From NCBI GenBank assembly GCA_945862935.1, contig CAMBBO010000007.1, positions 1-32,194 on the forward strand: 32,194 nt of DNA. Direction: 5' to 3'. Position 1 is the stretch's first letter, and every line of letters begins with the position of its first letter. Source of the DNA: Pseudorhodoplanes sinuspersici. GTDB lineage: Bacteria; Pseudomonadota; Alphaproteobacteria; Rhizobiales; Xanthobacteraceae. A model generated the notes under the pieces. It was not told the DNA's origin. It saw nothing but the letters and a program-made list of their open reading frames with translations, and searched no databases. A program made the position numbers and the translations under genes. This document shows, piece after piece, positions 11,723 to 22,564 of the stretch.

Positions 11723-12565
11723 ATGCCGCAGCGAAGCCCGAGTTACTTTCACCTGCATCTCGTTTCGGATTCGACCGGCGAGACATTGACCATGGTTGCG
11801 CGCGCGGCTGCGGCGCAATATGCAACTGTGTCCCCGATCGAGCATCTTTACCCGTTGATCCGCACCGCTCGTCAATTAGACCGCGTGCTCAGCGATATTG
11901 AAAATGCGCCCGGCATCGTTCTTTACACGCTGCTCGAAAGCGATATCGCGACCGCGCTGGAAGAAAAATGCAAGGTTCTCGGACTTCCATGCATGTCTGT
12001 ACTTGGGCCCGTCCTCGGCTTGTTTCAGTCCTATCTTGGAACTGGGACAACACGCCCGCGTGTCGGCGCACAGCACATGTTGAATGCGGAATATTTCAAA
12101 CGCATCGACGCGCTCAACTTCACGATGATGCACGATGACGGGCAACACACAGATAATCTCGAGGAGGCCGACGTCGTGCTTGTTGGAATTTCACGCACGT
12201 CGAAAACCCCAACAGCGATTTATCTGGCAAATCGTGGCGTCAAAACGGGAAACATTCCGCTTGTTCCGGGCGTCCCTTTGCCGTCACATCTCGACGGTTT
12301 GCAGAATCCGTTGGTCGTCGGTCTATTCGCAAGTCCTGAGCGAATTGTGGCCATTCGCCAGAACAGACTACTCGGGCTCAATGCCCATCGTGATGACGAT
12401 CAGTATATCGACCGTCAGGCGGTAGCTGAGGAAGTCACGATTTCCCGCAAACTGTACGCCAAGCACAACTGGCCATCGATCGATGTCACGCGGCGATCCA
12501 TCGAGGAAACGGCCGCTGCCGTCATAGCGTTGTTGGCGGAGCGCCGGCGGATTCCCGTGGCATGA
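11723..12565 (+). CDS. ppsR: Pyruvate, phosphate dikinase / PEP synthase regulatory kinase-phosphotransferase (DUF299, PDRP family)
   Basis: 280 aa; [50 protein letters not shown]. Confidence 0.95.
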   Translation: MPQRSPSYFHLHLVSDSTGETLTMVARAAAAQYATVSPIEHLYPLIRTARQLDRVLSDIENAPGIVLYTLLESDIATALEEKCKVLGLPCMSVLGPVLGLFQSYLGTGTTRPRVGAQHMLNAEYFKRIDALNFTMMHDDGQHTDNLEEADVVLVGISRTSKTPTAIYLANRGVKTGNIPLVPGVPLPSHLDGLQNPLVVGLFASPERIVAIRQNRLLGLNAHRDDDQYIDRQAVAEEVTISRKLYAKHNWPSIDVTRRSIEETAAAVIALLAERRRIPVA

Positions 12566-13173
12566 GCGCGCTCTGGCTTTCTGACAAACCGCTTGTGCTG
12601 GCCTCGAAATCTATGGTCCGGCGCACAATGATCGAGGCTGCGGGAATTCCGGTCGAAGTTCATGTCGCCGAGATCGATGAGCGGGCAGTTGAGGCGCAGG
12701 CAGGTGCGGAAACGCCCGAAGACGTCGCGCTGATGCTCGCGCAGCGAAAAGCAGAAGCTGTTTCCAAAATCGTGCCGGGGCGGCTTGTGGTCGGGGCGGA
12801 TCAAACGCTGGCTGCTGGCCGAACCCGTTTTACCAAGCCGACAGACCGTGCATCGGCGCGGCGGCAATTACAGGAACTTCGCGGAAAGCCGCACCAGCTT
12901 CATTCCGGCGTCGCACTCGCGCGCGATGGAAAGGTGATTTATGCCGTCTGCGATTCCGCGCGTCTTGTGATGCGAAATTTTAGCGAGGAATTTCTCGATA
13001 GCTATCTCGATGCTGCCGGTGCAAGTGTTTGCGATAGTGTCGGCGGATATCAGCTCGAGCGAGTCGGCATCCAGCTATTTCAGGAAATAGATGGCGATCA
13101 CAACACAATTCTTGGGCTACCACTTTTTAGTTTGCTGATCGCGTTGCGCGAAGCTGGCGCGCTTAAGGACTAG
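12562..13173 (+). CDS. maf: Maf family nucleoside triphosphate pyrophosphatase
   Basis: 203 aa; [69 protein letters not shown] overlap with ppsR. Confidence 0.93.
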   Translation: MSALWLSDKPLVLASKSMVRRTMIEAAGIPVEVHVAEIDERAVEAQAGAETPEDVALMLAQRKAEAVSKIVPGRLVVGADQTLAAGRTRFTKPTDRASARRQLQELRGKPHQLHSGVALARDGKVIYAVCDSARLVMRNFSEEFLDSYLDAAGASVCDSVGGYQLERVGIQLFQEIDGDHNTILGLPLFSLLIALREAGALKD

Positions 13174-13174
13174 C

Positions 13175-13774
13175 ATGATTGTTCTCGGCCTCACGGGTTC
13201 TATTGGAATGGGCAAGAGCACGACCGCGCGGTTTTTCGCGGAGGAGGGCGTGCCTGTTCATGACGCCGATGCAACCGTTCACGATCTCTACCGCGGTGAA
13301 GCCGTAGCGCCTATCGAAGCCGCTTTTCCTGGGACCACGAAGGATGGAATTGTCGATCGTGATGCATTGTCGCGGAGCGTTGTTGGCAACACCGATGCGC
13401 TGAAGAAACTTGAATCCATTGTGCATCCTCTCGTGCGTGCCGCCGAGCGCCAATTTTTGGTAGATGCGGAAAAGAAACGCGCGGAAATCGTGGTTCTCGA
13501 TATTCCGCTTCTTTACGAGACCGGCGGGCTGGATCGTGTCGATGCGGTGGTTGTTGTCTCTGCGCCGCAGGGGATCCAGCGGCTTCGGGTTCTGGAACGG
13601 CCCGGCATGACCGAGGAAAAATTCCAGGCTTTGTTGACGCGCCAAGTTCCCGACGAGGAAAAGCGCCGGCAGGCCGACTTCATCGTGGATAGTGGACACG
13701 GACTAGAATCTGCACGGCAGCAGGTGCGGGATATTTTGCGGAAGGCGTCTATGATGACGCCCCGGCGGGCCTGA
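13175..13774 (+). CDS. coaE: Dephospho-CoA kinase
   Basis: 199 aa; [62 protein letters not shown]. Confidence 0.97.
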   Translation: MIVLGLTGSIGMGKSTTARFFAEEGVPVHDADATVHDLYRGEAVAPIEAAFPGTTKDGIVDRDALSRSVVGNTDALKKLESIVHPLVRAAERQFLVDAEKKRAEIVVLDIPLLYETGGLDRVDAVVVVSAPQGIQRLRVLERPGMTEEKFQALLTRQVPDEEKRRQADFIVDSGHGLESARQQVRDILRKASMMTPRRA

Positions 13775-13798
13775 TTCGCACCTCACCACGAGTTCCCC

Positions 13799-14488
13799 AT
13801 GCGCGAAATTGTATTCGATACGGAAACCACCGGCCTCGATCCGCTTTCGGGCGATCGTCTTGTCGAGATCGGCTGCGTCGAGCTGCTGAACCGATTTCCG
13901 ACCGGCAAGACATTTCACCGTTACATCAATCCTCAGCGTGATATGCCGCGCGGCGCGTTCGATGTGCACGGACTTTCCGCCGAGTTCTTGAAAGGCCATC
14001 CGATCTTCGAAGCCATCGTCGATGAGTTCATCGACTTTGTCGAAGACTCGCCGTTGATCGCACATAACGCGATGTTCGATCTCGGTTTCGTCAATTTCGA
14101 ACTGGAGCGCCTCAAGCGCATCCCCATTGGCCGCGAACGGCTGATAGACACGCTAGTGCTGGCACGCCGGAAACATCCTGGAACGTCGAACAAACTCGAC
14201 GATCTGTGCGCGCGCTATCGCATCGACAATTCACGCCGCCCGAAACATGGGGCCTTGCTTGATGCTGAACTTCTCGCCGAAGTTTACGTCGAGTTGATAG
14301 GCGCGCGGCAGGCGATGCTCGGTCTCGCGCATTCGATCGACGGAATGGCTACGCGGCCGGTTGGCGGCACAGCGACGCTCCAGCGGACTGTCGCACTTAA
14401 GCCACGCCTGAGCGACGCTGAGCGCGATGCGCACGGCACATTTGTCGCGACGCTCGGCGAGAAATCGATCTGGCAGGATTATCTTTAA
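13799..14488 (+). CDS. dnaQ: DNA polymerase III epsilon subunit
   Basis: 229 aa; REIVFDTETTGLDPLSGDRLVEIGCVEL, LIAHNAMFDLGFVNFEL, KHGALLDAELLAEVYVEL (DEDDh exonuclease motifs). Confidence 0.97.
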   Translation: MREIVFDTETTGLDPLSGDRLVEIGCVELLNRFPTGKTFHRYINPQRDMPRGAFDVHGLSAEFLKGHPIFEAIVDEFIDFVEDSPLIAHNAMFDLGFVNFELERLKRIPIGRERLIDTLVLARRKHPGTSNKLDDLCARYRIDNSRRPKHGALLDAELLAEVYVELIGARQAMLGLAHSIDGMATRPVGGTATLQRTVALKPRLSDAERDAHGTFVATLGEKSIWQDYL

Positions 14489-14492
14489 GGCG

Positions 14493-14987
14493 TCAGCTCT
14501 GAATGGCTGGCTGGCCCTGCTGCTGTTCCATCCGCTGACGGAATAGCGAGACGAAGTCGACCGGATCAAGAAGCAGCGGCGGGAAGCCGCCATTGCGCAC
14601 CGCGGTCGCGATGATCTCCCGCGCGAACGGGAACAGGATGCGCGGACATTCGATCATGACCAGCGGCAGCATGTTGTCCTGCGGAACGTTCTGGATCCGG
14701 AACACGCCGGCATAGGTCAGGTCGAACGCGAACAGGACGCTGCCGGACACTTCGGCCTTACCGTCAATCTTCAGCACGACCTCAATATCCGTCTCGGTCA
14801 GAGGCTGGGCGTTGACGTTGATCTGGATATTAATCGCAGGTTGCTTTTGCTCCTGCATGGATTGCGGCGCGTTCGGGTTTTCGAACGACAGATCCTTGAC
14901 GTATTGTGCGAGGACATTGAGCACCGGCTGCGGAGCATTCGCAGCTGCGGGGTCGGCCGCCTGGCCGCCAATGCTAGAATTCGCCAT
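14493..14987 (-). CDS. secB: Protein-export chaperone SecB
   Basis: 164 aa; [87 protein letters not shown]. Confidence 0.97.
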   Translation of the reverse strand: MANSSIGGQAADPAAANAPQPVLNVLAQYVKDLSFENPNAPQSMQEQKQPAINIQINVNAQPLTETDIEVVLKIDGKAEVSGSVLFAFDLTYAGVFRIQNVPQDNMLPLVMIECPRILFPFAREIIATAVRNGGFPPLLLDPVDFVSLFRQRMEQQQGQPAIQS

Positions 14988-15261
14988 GAATGTCCCTCAG
15001 GTGGCTCACGGGAGCCGTCGCGGCGGTGTGGCTAACATACGGTTTCCGGGCGAACAAGGATCGGCGCCCCAAGGTCGGATTGGGGCAAGATCGTGGTCGA
15101 AGACCGCCACAGAGCGCCCGGATGCGACTTAATGCGTCTCTCCAGCGTGGGCGGAGCCCTCTCTCGCCGTTGGCGTCTGGGGTCTTAATCGTTTAGGGTT
15201 CTTTTAGGCCAAGGATCGGATCGTCGCAGCCTATGGATTGGCGACGCGAGATGCCTAGTTA

Positions 15262-15299
15262 ATCCTGCGCAGCCGATCCTGCGCAGCCGATCCTGCAGC
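15262..15299. repeat. Short tandem repeat, 14-bp unit ATCCTGCGCAGCCG, about 2.5 copies
   Basis: Two exact copies at 15262-15275 and 15276-15289, followed by partial copy ATCCTGCAGCA. Confidence 0.85.
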
Positions 15300-15314
15300 A
15301 CGACCTTCAAAGGC

Positions 15315-16025
15315 ATGCTCGACGTGTTCGATATTTACACCATAATTTTCCTTGCTCTGGCGGTGTTCATCTTTTTGCGCCTGCGGAGCGTTCTCGGGCA
15401 GCGCACCGGGCGCGAACGTCCGCCGTACGATCCTTATGCGGCGCGCGATGCTCGCCCGGCTGCGAATGACAAGGTCGTGGCGCTGCCAGGACGTAGTCCG
15501 GAAGCGGCTGCGCGGCCTGCCGAGCAAGTCGAAATAGCGGATCGCTGGAAGGGCATTGCGGAAAGCGGCTCGCCTGTTGCATCGGGCCTCGATGCAATTG
15601 TCGCGGCTGACCGCAGTTTCGACGCTAATGAATTTATTGGCGGTGCGCGCGGAGCTTACGAGATGATCGTGGGCGCATTTGCAAGCGGCGACCGCCGTGC
15701 CTTGAAAGGCTTGTTGTCACGCGAAGTGTATGAAGGTTTCGAAACCGCGATCCGTGAACGCGAGACCAAAGGCGAGACGGTCGAGAACCGGTTCGTGTCG
15801 CTCGACACGGCCGAAATCTCTGCGGCCGAGCTGCGCGGAAACACGGCGCAAGTTACGACGCGCTTCGTGTCTCAACTCATCACAGTGACGCGCGACAAGG
15901 CCGGCGCTGTGATTGACGGAAATCCTGAGAAAGTTAGCGAGGTCACCGATGTGTGGACCTTCGCGCGTGATGTGACGTCGCGTGATCCCAACTGGAAGCT
16001 AGTGGCGACCGAAGCGGGGCAATGA
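15315..16025 (+). CDS. Tim44/TimA family putative membrane-associated adaptor protein
   Basis: 236 aa; single N-terminal TM (FDIYTIIFLALAVFIFLRLRSVLGQRTGRERPPYDPY) and Tim44-like domain (FIGGARGAYEMIVGAFASGDRRALKGLLSREVYEGFETAI, DVWTFARDVTSRDPNWKLVAT). Confidence 0.93.
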   Translation: MLDVFDIYTIIFLALAVFIFLRLRSVLGQRTGRERPPYDPYAARDARPAANDKVVALPGRSPEAAARPAEQVEIADRWKGIAESGSPVASGLDAIVAADRSFDANEFIGGARGAYEMIVGAFASGDRRALKGLLSREVYEGFETAIRERETKGETVENRFVSLDTAEISAAELRGNTAQVTTRFVSQLITVTRDKAGAVIDGNPEKVSEVTDVWTFARDVTSRDPNWKLVATEAGQ

Positions 16026-17377
16026 TTTTCAGCCGGACGCCGCGCCTGCTCCGGCGCGATGGCTTCTTAATTCTCGTTTGTGCCGCGCTGATTCTTTCCG
16101 CGCATCAGGCTTCCGCGCGTACGTATCGTCTGCCTGATGTCTTCAAAATCCCCAACACGCAACTTGAGCCGATGGCCTATGAGGACATCGAGGGCTGGGC
16201 GTCGGACGATCACGCTGAAGCACTCGCGGCTTTTCTTGCGAGCTGCGGCGCGATCACCAAGAGCACCGCCCGTGCGCGGCAAGGGCGGCCTCGGCTTTAT
16301 CACGCGCTCAATGATATCTGCGAGGAGGCCATCGCAGGGGTGCCCTACGATTCGGCCAAGGCGCGCGCATTTTTCGAAGATAAGTTCCGCGCCTATCGTA
16401 TTGCTCGTCTTGGCGAGCGCGAAGGATTTATCACAGGTTACTATGAACCTGTAGTCGATGGCGCGCGACTTCCGAGCGATAAATTCACAGTGCCGGTCTA
16501 TCGTCGGCCACCCGACATGACGATGTCGCGCCTGCGCAAGCACCGTGTCGGCAAAGGCAAGGCATGGAAAACGGTGCGAGCGAAAGCGGCGCCCTATTTC
16601 GACCGCACGCAGATTGAAGATGGAGCACTCGCTGGCCGCGGTCTGGAAATTTGTTATCTCACTAACGAAACCGATTCATTCTTCGCGCAAGTGCAAGGCT
16701 CGGTGCGAGTGCGGCTCGAAGATGGGTCAATTATCCGGCTAAATTACGATTCGGCAAACGGTCATCCTTATACGTCGATTGGCCGTTTTCTGGTCGAACG
16801 CGGAATCATTTCGCGTGAGGACATTTCGATGCAGCGTCTGCGCGAGTGGATGGATGCCAATCCTGAAGAGGGAAAGGTACTGCGCCGCGAGAACAAGTCA
16901 TTTGTCTTTTTTCGCGAGACAGACCTGCAGGACCATGAGGAAGCTGTTGGTGCGCAGGGTCTGTCACTGACGGCGGGCCGCTCGATTGCCGTTGATCGCA
17001 ACATTCATGTTTACGGGACGCCGTTTTTTCTCGATGCCGTGTTGCCGATTGTGTCGGAGCGGCCAGACACAAGTTTCCGGCGTTTGATGATTGCGCAGGA
17101 CACGGGTGGCGCCATCCTTGGGCCTGCTCGCGCGGACATTTATCTTGGTACCGGCGAAGATGCCGCGCGGCCGGCCGGCCGTTTCAAGCAACCCGGCCGT
17201 TTCGTCATGCTCATTCCGAAGGAGTTGAGTCCGGATACCGCGACCGCGTTCGTGCCCTTGCCGTTACCGCGTCCGGGCGAAGAAGCGCTCGCAGCAGCGG
17301 CGCCCGACAAACCTGAAGCGGACGATGCAAAAGCAAAAGCTATTCCGCCGCTGCCGCGCGCAAGGCCGAAAAAATGA
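16022..17377 (+). CDS. mltA: Membrane-bound lytic murein transglycosylase A (MltA with 3D domain)
   Basis: 451 aa; GFITGYYEPVVDGAR, VPVYRRPPDM, IGRFLVERGIIS, RRLMIAQDTGGAILGPARADIYLGTGEDA. Confidence 0.95.
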   Translation: MIFSRTPRLLRRDGFLILVCAALILSAHQASARTYRLPDVFKIPNTQLEPMAYEDIEGWASDDHAEALAAFLASCGAITKSTARARQGRPRLYHALNDICEEAIAGVPYDSAKARAFFEDKFRAYRIARLGEREGFITGYYEPVVDGARLPSDKFTVPVYRRPPDMTMSRLRKHRVGKGKAWKTVRAKAAPYFDRTQIEDGALAGRGLEICYLTNETDSFFAQVQGSVRVRLEDGSIIRLNYDSANGHPYTSIGRFLVERGIISREDISMQRLREWMDANPEEGKVLRRENKSFVFFRETDLQDHEEAVGAQGLSLTAGRSIAVDRNIHVYGTPFFLDAVLPIVSERPDTSFRRLMIAQDTGGAILGPARADIYLGTGEDAARPAGRFKQPGRFVMLIPKELSPDTATAFVPLPLPRPGEEALAAAAPDKPEADDAKAKAIPPLPRARPKK

Positions 17378-17949
17378 CGACCGGGCGCAAGGGGCGGCGT
17401 CTCTCCGACGAAGATGTGAAATTGTGGGATGGTGTGACGAGCTCCGTTGAGCCGTTGCGCAAACGGCGGCGAAAGCCTGACGGAGCCAGCGAGGACGAGG
17501 AAACCACGGCAACCTCCGAGCCTGCCATCGTTACGCGAAAGACCATCGCCGCGCATCCTGCTCCGAATCTTTCGAAACCGAAATCCCCGCCGTCGCTTGC
17601 GCCACTCGAACGGCGTCTCAAGCAAAAGCTGCGGCGCGGACGCGCCGGGATTGACGCGCGCGTCGATCTTCATGGCGACACGCAGGCGCAGGCGCATGAC
17701 CGGTTGCTGCGGTTTCTCCATGTTTCGCAGGATAAAGGCGCGGCGCTCGTGTTGGTCATCACAGGCAAGGGCGGGAAGCCCGGCAGCGGCGAGCGCGGCG
17801 TACTCAAGCGGCAGGTTCCGATATGGCTCGGGCTTCCGGAATTCCGCGGTTATGTGATCGGCTTCGACACGGCTTCAATCGCACATGGCGGCGAAGGCGC
17901 GTTGTATGTGCGGCTTCGAAAGAAGCGTGGACTTCCCGGCGACGACTAG
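17374..17949 (+). CDS. Smr/MutS2-C-like domain endonuclease family protein
   Basis: 191 aa; [62 protein letters not shown]. Confidence 0.93.
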   Translation: MTTGRKGRRLSDEDVKLWDGVTSSVEPLRKRRRKPDGASEDEETTATSEPAIVTRKTIAAHPAPNLSKPKSPPSLAPLERRLKQKLRRGRAGIDARVDLHGDTQAQAHDRLLRFLHVSQDKGAALVLVITGKGGKPGSGERGVLKRQVPIWLGLPEFRGYVIGFDTASIAHGGEGALYVRLRKKRGLPGDD

Positions 17950-19538
17950 TGGCGGAAATGCCGCGTGCCGGTGAAAACCATCGCCACGTTGTGCTCGTCG
18001 GCCGCCTTAATGACCTCATCGTCGCGCATCGAGCCACCGGGCTGAATGACGGCAGTCGCGCCCGCTTCGATCGCGACGAGCAAACCATCCGCGAACGGAA
18101 AGAATGCATCGGACGCGACCACTGATCCTCTGGTCATCGGTTCGCTCGATCCTGCTTCCGCCGCTGCATCCTGAGCCTTGCGCGCAGCAATGCGGGCAGA
18201 ATCCACTCTGCTCATCTGGCCTGCACCGATGCCAACGGTAGCGCGATCTTTGGCATAGATGATCGTGTTCGACTTGACGTGCTTTGCGACCCGGAACGCA
18301 AAAGCAAGGTCGCGCATCTCGGCGTCGGTGGGCTTGCGCTTTGTCGCCACCTTCATCTGCATGTCGTCGACAACCGCATTGTCGTGCGATTGCACGAGCA
18401 ATCCGCCCGCAACTGATTTGACCATTAAGCCGGGCGCGCGACGATCCGGCAGGCCCCCGGCGAGAAGAAGGCGCAGATTCCTTTTTGCGCCAACGATTGA
18501 AATGGCTTCCTCGCTCGCATCCGGCGCAATGATGACTTCGGTGAAGATCTCGGTGATGGCGCGCGCGGCGTCGGCTTCGAGTTTTCCATTCAGCGCGACG
18601 ATGCCGCCAAAGGCGGAGGTAGAATCGCAGGCGAGCGCTTTCTTGTAGGCCTCCAGCAGCGATGATCCTTCAGCCACGCCGCAGGGATTGGCGTGCTTGA
18701 CGATGACGCAGGCGGGCGTTCGTGCAGGATCGAACTCTGCAACGCATTCATAGGCGGCGTCGGTATCGTTGATGTTGTTGTACGAGAGTTGTTTGCCTTG
18801 CACCTGGCGCGCGCTGGCAACCCCGAACCGCTTTTCGCCGGTTGCGTAGAACGCTGCACTTTGATGCGGATTCTCTCCGTACCGAAGAGCTTCGACCAGC
18901 TTTCCTCCGAAACTGCGAAAGGTGGGAGCGTTGTCGTGGAGCTGATCTGCAAACCAGTTGGAGATTGCTGAGTCGTAAGTGCCGGTCCGTGCATACGCCT
19001 TTGCGGCAAGTGACTTGCGAAGCGCGAGCGCCGTCGCACCGCTATTTGCCTTCATCTCGGCGAGTAGCGGTGCGTAATCGGCAGCGTCCACAATGACCGC
19101 CACGTCGTCGTGATTCTTCGCGGCGGCGCGGATCATTGCCGGACCACCGATGTCTATATTTTCGATGCAATCTTCGAAGTTGGCGCCTTTGGCGACGGTC
19201 GCCTCGAACGGATAAAGATTCACAACGAGCAAATCGATCGGCTTGATGCCGTGCGACTGCATTGCCTGCTTGTGTTCGGCGTTGTCACGAATGCCGAGCA
19301 GACCGCCATGCACCTTGGGATGAAGCGTTTTCACGCGGCCATCCATCATCTCGGGAAAATCAGTGAGGTCGGCAACGTCGATAACTTTCAGACCCGCGTC
19401 GGCGATGGCTTTCGCTGTGCCGCCGGTCGAGACGAGTTCGACGCCGAAATCCGAAAGCGCGCGCGCGAAATCGATAAGGCCATTCTTGTCGGAAACGGAA
19501 ATAAGGGCGCGCTCTATGCGGCGTAGGGATGAAGTCAT
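17946..19538 (-). CDS. purH: Bifunctional AICAR formyltransferase / IMP cyclohydrolase
   Basis: 530 aa; [92 protein letters not shown]. Confidence 0.99.
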   Translation of the reverse strand: MTSSLRRIERALISVSDKNGLIDFARALSDFGVELVSTGGTAKAIADAGLKVIDVADLTDFPEMMDGRVKTLHPKVHGGLLGIRDNAEHKQAMQSHGIKPIDLLVVNLYPFEATVAKGANFEDCIENIDIGGPAMIRAAAKNHDDVAVIVDAADYAPLLAEMKANSGATALALRKSLAAKAYARTGTYDSAISNWFADQLHDNAPTFRSFGGKLVEALRYGENPHQSAAFYATGEKRFGVASARQVQGKQLSYNNINDTDAAYECVAEFDPARTPACVIVKHANPCGVAEGSSLLEAYKKALACDSTSAFGGIVALNGKLEADAARAITEIFTEVIIAPDASEEAISIVGAKRNLRLLLAGGLPDRRAPGLMVKSVAGGLLVQSHDNAVVDDMQMKVATKRKPTDAEMRDLAFAFRVAKHVKSNTIIYAKDRATVGIGAGQMSRVDSARIAARKAQDAAAEAGSSEPMTRGSVVASDAFFPFADGLLVAIEAGATAVIQPGGSMRDDEVIKAADEHNVAMVFTGTRHFRH

Positions 19539-19553
19539 GGTGCAATCCAGGCG

Positions 19554-21323
19554 TTATTCAAGCGGCAGTTCGGGTTCGTCACCGCGATCGCGGCGCGAAG
19601 ATGGTTGAGGCGGTGTTGTGCGGTTTGTGTGTGAGATCGTCCAGTCTACGCGCGGGACATGGCTGGCACGGCCGAGGATAACGATTTGCAGCGTCCGGCG
19701 CGGGCCGTCATTGCCAGCTAGGAACACGCTTTCCTCCAGCTCGACATGATCCTCGTGCGCGTCGAAACTCCAGACATCGCGTGACGGCAGCATCAGCATG
19801 ACGCTGTGGCCATCGGCAAGACGATTGGCCTTGATCGATGGATGCAGGTGAAAGCGGATCGCAAACTGGTCCTCCTCACCCGCAGGGATGGAGGTGCCAC
19901 GGCGCGGCGTAAACGTGTCCTCGCCTTCCAGCCGTCGGCCATTTTCAAGAAGCGTCAGCATGCGATTGTGGATGATACCAAAGCGATCCGCGTATCCGTC
20001 GTGCGATGCGCGCAGCATAACGGCGTCCGCGTGATCCTCCCGCTCCACTGTTACATGTTTCGGTCCGCTGACAATGGGCACGCCGATCAATTTACGAAAG
20101 GCGCGGATCTCTCTGAAGCGCGACGACGAGGCGTCGTTAAATGTCACCGTGGAGTGCGCCGCCGTCGCGCGCGCAAGCTGACGCCAGCTATCCCGATTGA
20201 TCGCAGTCATTCCGCAATTCACGACGATGCGCTGCGCGCCCGATGATAATTCGAATGCGAGAGTTCCGGCATGTGCCTCCTGGCTCAAGCCGAGCGGCGG
20301 TGGTGTGCCGGTATCGACAATCGCGAGAAGGTCATCCATCTGCATCCGCTGGTAGCCGGAATGCGCGGCATTCAAAACTGGCTCGCCGCGAGCGTCGTCG
20401 TAAGCCTGCACGGTTGCCACTTCGGCAGCGTTGGTCGGACCCATGCCGTTGAAGAGAGTAAAGTTGCCGTCCGCATGACGGTAGAAGCGTAGCATTGGCA
20501 TCATGCGCTCGATGGCGTGCAGAAAAAGCGGCGGCGGCGCGATATTGCGCGATGTGAATGCTTGGCGCAGCGGGAGAAGGTCGAGTAGCAATTCCGCTGC
20601 TACGCCCGGATTGCGTCCGACGTGGCCGCCATCGGGAAGGATCTGGCGCTCGAGCTCACCGGTCAGCTTGCGGACCGCGGCGTTCAGGTGCCGCGCTTGT
20701 CCTGCCATGCAGAGGCAAGCGAAACAGAGCGCGATTCCGATGCGAATCTGCACGACACCGTCGCGGGCGTCTCCCGCAGCGTTACGTAGATAGCGAACCT
20801 GCCGGCTAAGGCTCCGTAGAAAGCGCCGATAAAACTGAACGTCGGCGTCCTGCAGGACGAGCGGCGATTGCGAGAGCCACGCGATAATTCGTTCGGCGAG
20901 GATGTCGGGTCGCCACCCGGTTTCGTGCCACGACCCTTGTATCGTAATCCATTCATCCACCAGCGCGCGTCCGTTGGCTCGTGCGATGCCGGTATCCGCT
21001 GCGCGAAGGTGGCGTAGCCAGCCAAAGCCAAGCAACTGCGCAGCCCATTCATCGGATGGAGCGGACATTTCGAAAGGGGATCGGCGATCGCAAATCACGA
21101 TCTTCCCGGCAAAAGCGAAACGTCCCGCATAGATTTCGCTCGCGCGGGTAGGATCGGTGGTGCGTAATTCCTGCGGCGCGATCAACAGCCGGTCGGTCTT
21201 GGGCGAGAGATAGCGCCAGCGCAGAAATGGATTGGCGTGCAGGCGGCCGGAGGCGCTGCGCAGCGCGCGGCGCACCAATAGCCAGGACAGCCTGGCTCGC
21301 TCCGCGACGGAAACGCCGGACAT
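19554..21323 (-). CDS. Heparinase II/III family protein
   Basis: About 590 aa; WHETGWRPDILAERIIAWL, LPDGGHVGRNPGVAAELLLDLLPLRQAF, GMTAINRDSWRQLARATAAHSTVTFNDASSSRF. Start uncertain; the ORF extends to 21377. Confidence 0.88.
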   Translation of the reverse strand: MSGVSVAERARLSWLLVRRALRSASGRLHANPFLRWRYLSPKTDRLLIAPQELRTTDPTRASEIYAGRFAFAGKIVICDRRSPFEMSAPSDEWAAQLLGFGWLRHLRAADTGIARANGRALVDEWITIQGSWHETGWRPDILAERIIAWLSQSPLVLQDADVQFYRRFLRSLSRQVRYLRNAAGDARDGVVQIRIGIALCFACLCMAGQARHLNAAVRKLTGELERQILPDGGHVGRNPGVAAELLLDLLPLRQAFTSRNIAPPPLFLHAIERMMPMLRFYRHADGNFTLFNGMGPTNAAEVATVQAYDDARGEPVLNAAHSGYQRMQMDDLLAIVDTGTPPPLGLSQEAHAGTLAFELSSGAQRIVVNCGMTAINRDSWRQLARATAAHSTVTFNDASSSRFREIRAFRKLIGVPIVSGPKHVTVEREDHADAVMLRASHDGYADRFGIIHNRMLTLLENGRRLEGEDTFTPRRGTSIPAGEEDQFAIRFHLHPSIKANRLADGHSVMLMLPSRDVWSFDAHEDHVELEESVFLAGNDGPRRTLQIVILGRASHVPRVDWTISHTNRTTPPQPSSRRDRGDEPELPLE

Positions 21324-21449
21324 GGAGGGCAAAAGCCTCTTTTGCTGGTGACGGTGCGTTTGCGCCGTACGCTGCAAGATATAGCCAAGCCGGACGGGAG
21401 GGCCAACCCGCGCGCACCTGTTCGGCGGCCTTCAGAGACGGTCGCTGCG

Positions 21450-22397
21450 TCAGCCCCAGGGGCCGCGTTGACCCCATGGCCCGCGAGGTGACCCGGATGC
21501 GCCGCCGGTAGCAGGAACCGCACCGGAAACCCTCCGCTGCTCCGTACCGCGCCCCTTCCGCCGACTGATGTCCTGAAGCGCAGCGATGCGATTTTCGACG
21601 GCGGGATGCGTGGAAAATAGGTTGTCTAGGCGCTGCCCGGACAGTGGATTGATGATGAACATGTGCGCGGTCGCCGGGCTGCGCTCAGCATTCTCGTTCG
21701 GAATCGCGTGCGCCGCGTTTGCAATCTTTCCAAGCGCCGACGCAAGCCATTCCGGCTCTCCGGAAATCTCCGCACCCATGCGATCGGCGGCGTATTCGCG
21801 CGTGCGGCTGATTGCCATTTGCACCAGCATGGCTGCGAGCGGCGCAAGGATTACCATCGCAAGCGTTCCAATCAGACCGGTGCCGCTATTATTGTCCCGA
21901 TTGCCGCCGAAGAACATTCCGAATTGTGCGAGCATCGAGATCGCGCCCGCGATCGTCGCGGTAATCGTCATGGTCAGTGTATCGTGATTTTTGATGTGCG
22001 CGAGTTCATGCGCGATCACGCCCGCGACTTCCTCGCGGCTCAGCCGTTGCATCAACCCGGTGGTGACCGCGACAGCAGCGTGTTGCGGGTTGCGTCCCGT
22101 TGCGAATGCATTCGGCTGCGGGTTGTCCATCAGGAATACGCGCGGCATCGGCAAACCGGCGCGGCCGGACAAGTCGCGCACCATTTGCACAAGGTCTGGT
22201 GCTGTACGCGCGTCAACTTCCTGCGCGCCGTGCATGGACAACACCATGCGGTCGGAATTCCAATAGGCGAAAACGTTCATCGCCGCGGCGACGAGGAGCG
22301 CGATTGTCGCGCCGCCAGATCCGCCGATCAGGTAGCCGACGCCCATGAACAACGCCGTCAACGCGGCGAGCAACATGGCAGTACGCAGATAGTTCAT
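21450..22397 (-). CDS. htpX: M48 family zinc metalloprotease HtpX
   Basis: [63 protein letters not shown] (HExxH). Start chosen at 22397; the ORF extends to 22481. Confidence 0.97.
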   Translation of the reverse strand: MNYLRTAMLLAALTALFMGVGYLIGGSGGATIALLVAAAMNVFAYWNSDRMVLSMHGAQEVDARTAPDLVQMVRDLSGRAGLPMPRVFLMDNPQPNAFATGRNPQHAAVAVTTGLMQRLSREEVAGVIAHELAHIKNHDTLTMTITATIAGAISMLAQFGMFFGGNRDNNSGTGLIGTLAMVILAPLAAMLVQMAISRTREYAADRMGAEISGEPEWLASALGKIANAAHAIPNENAERSPATAHMFIINPLSGQRLDNLFSTHPAVENRIAALQDISRRKGRGTEQRRVSGAVPATGGASGSPRGPWGQRGPWG

Positions 22398-22564
22398 CCT
22401 TGCCTCCGCCGTCCGGCGCGAACTCTGGCCGTGCGAAGAAAAAATGGGAAGTGCAATCGCGCGTACAAGCGGGCGCGGCAACGCGACGCTCCAGCGTCCG
22501 GGAGAATACCTATCGATGGCGGGAGGTCTTGCGAATCGTCCGGCGCGATGTCTTAATTAGGACT

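Noticed and set aside
11475-11875. Minus-strand ORFs (116 and 99 aa) across the hemJ/ppsR intergenic region
   Set aside because: No motif, they overlap the ppsR start, and the region is better explained as non-coding and origin-like.
21324-21449. Possible loss of an rsmB-type RNA methyltransferase gene between the heparinase-like gene and htpX
   Set aside because: I recall rsmB in this neighbourhood in some Rhizobiales, but not securely enough to claim a deletion without a synteny comparison.
21450-21500. GPWG repeat at the HtpX C-terminus ([11 protein letters not shown])
   Set aside because: Short low-complexity tail; without comparison to orthologs there is no reason to call it unusual.
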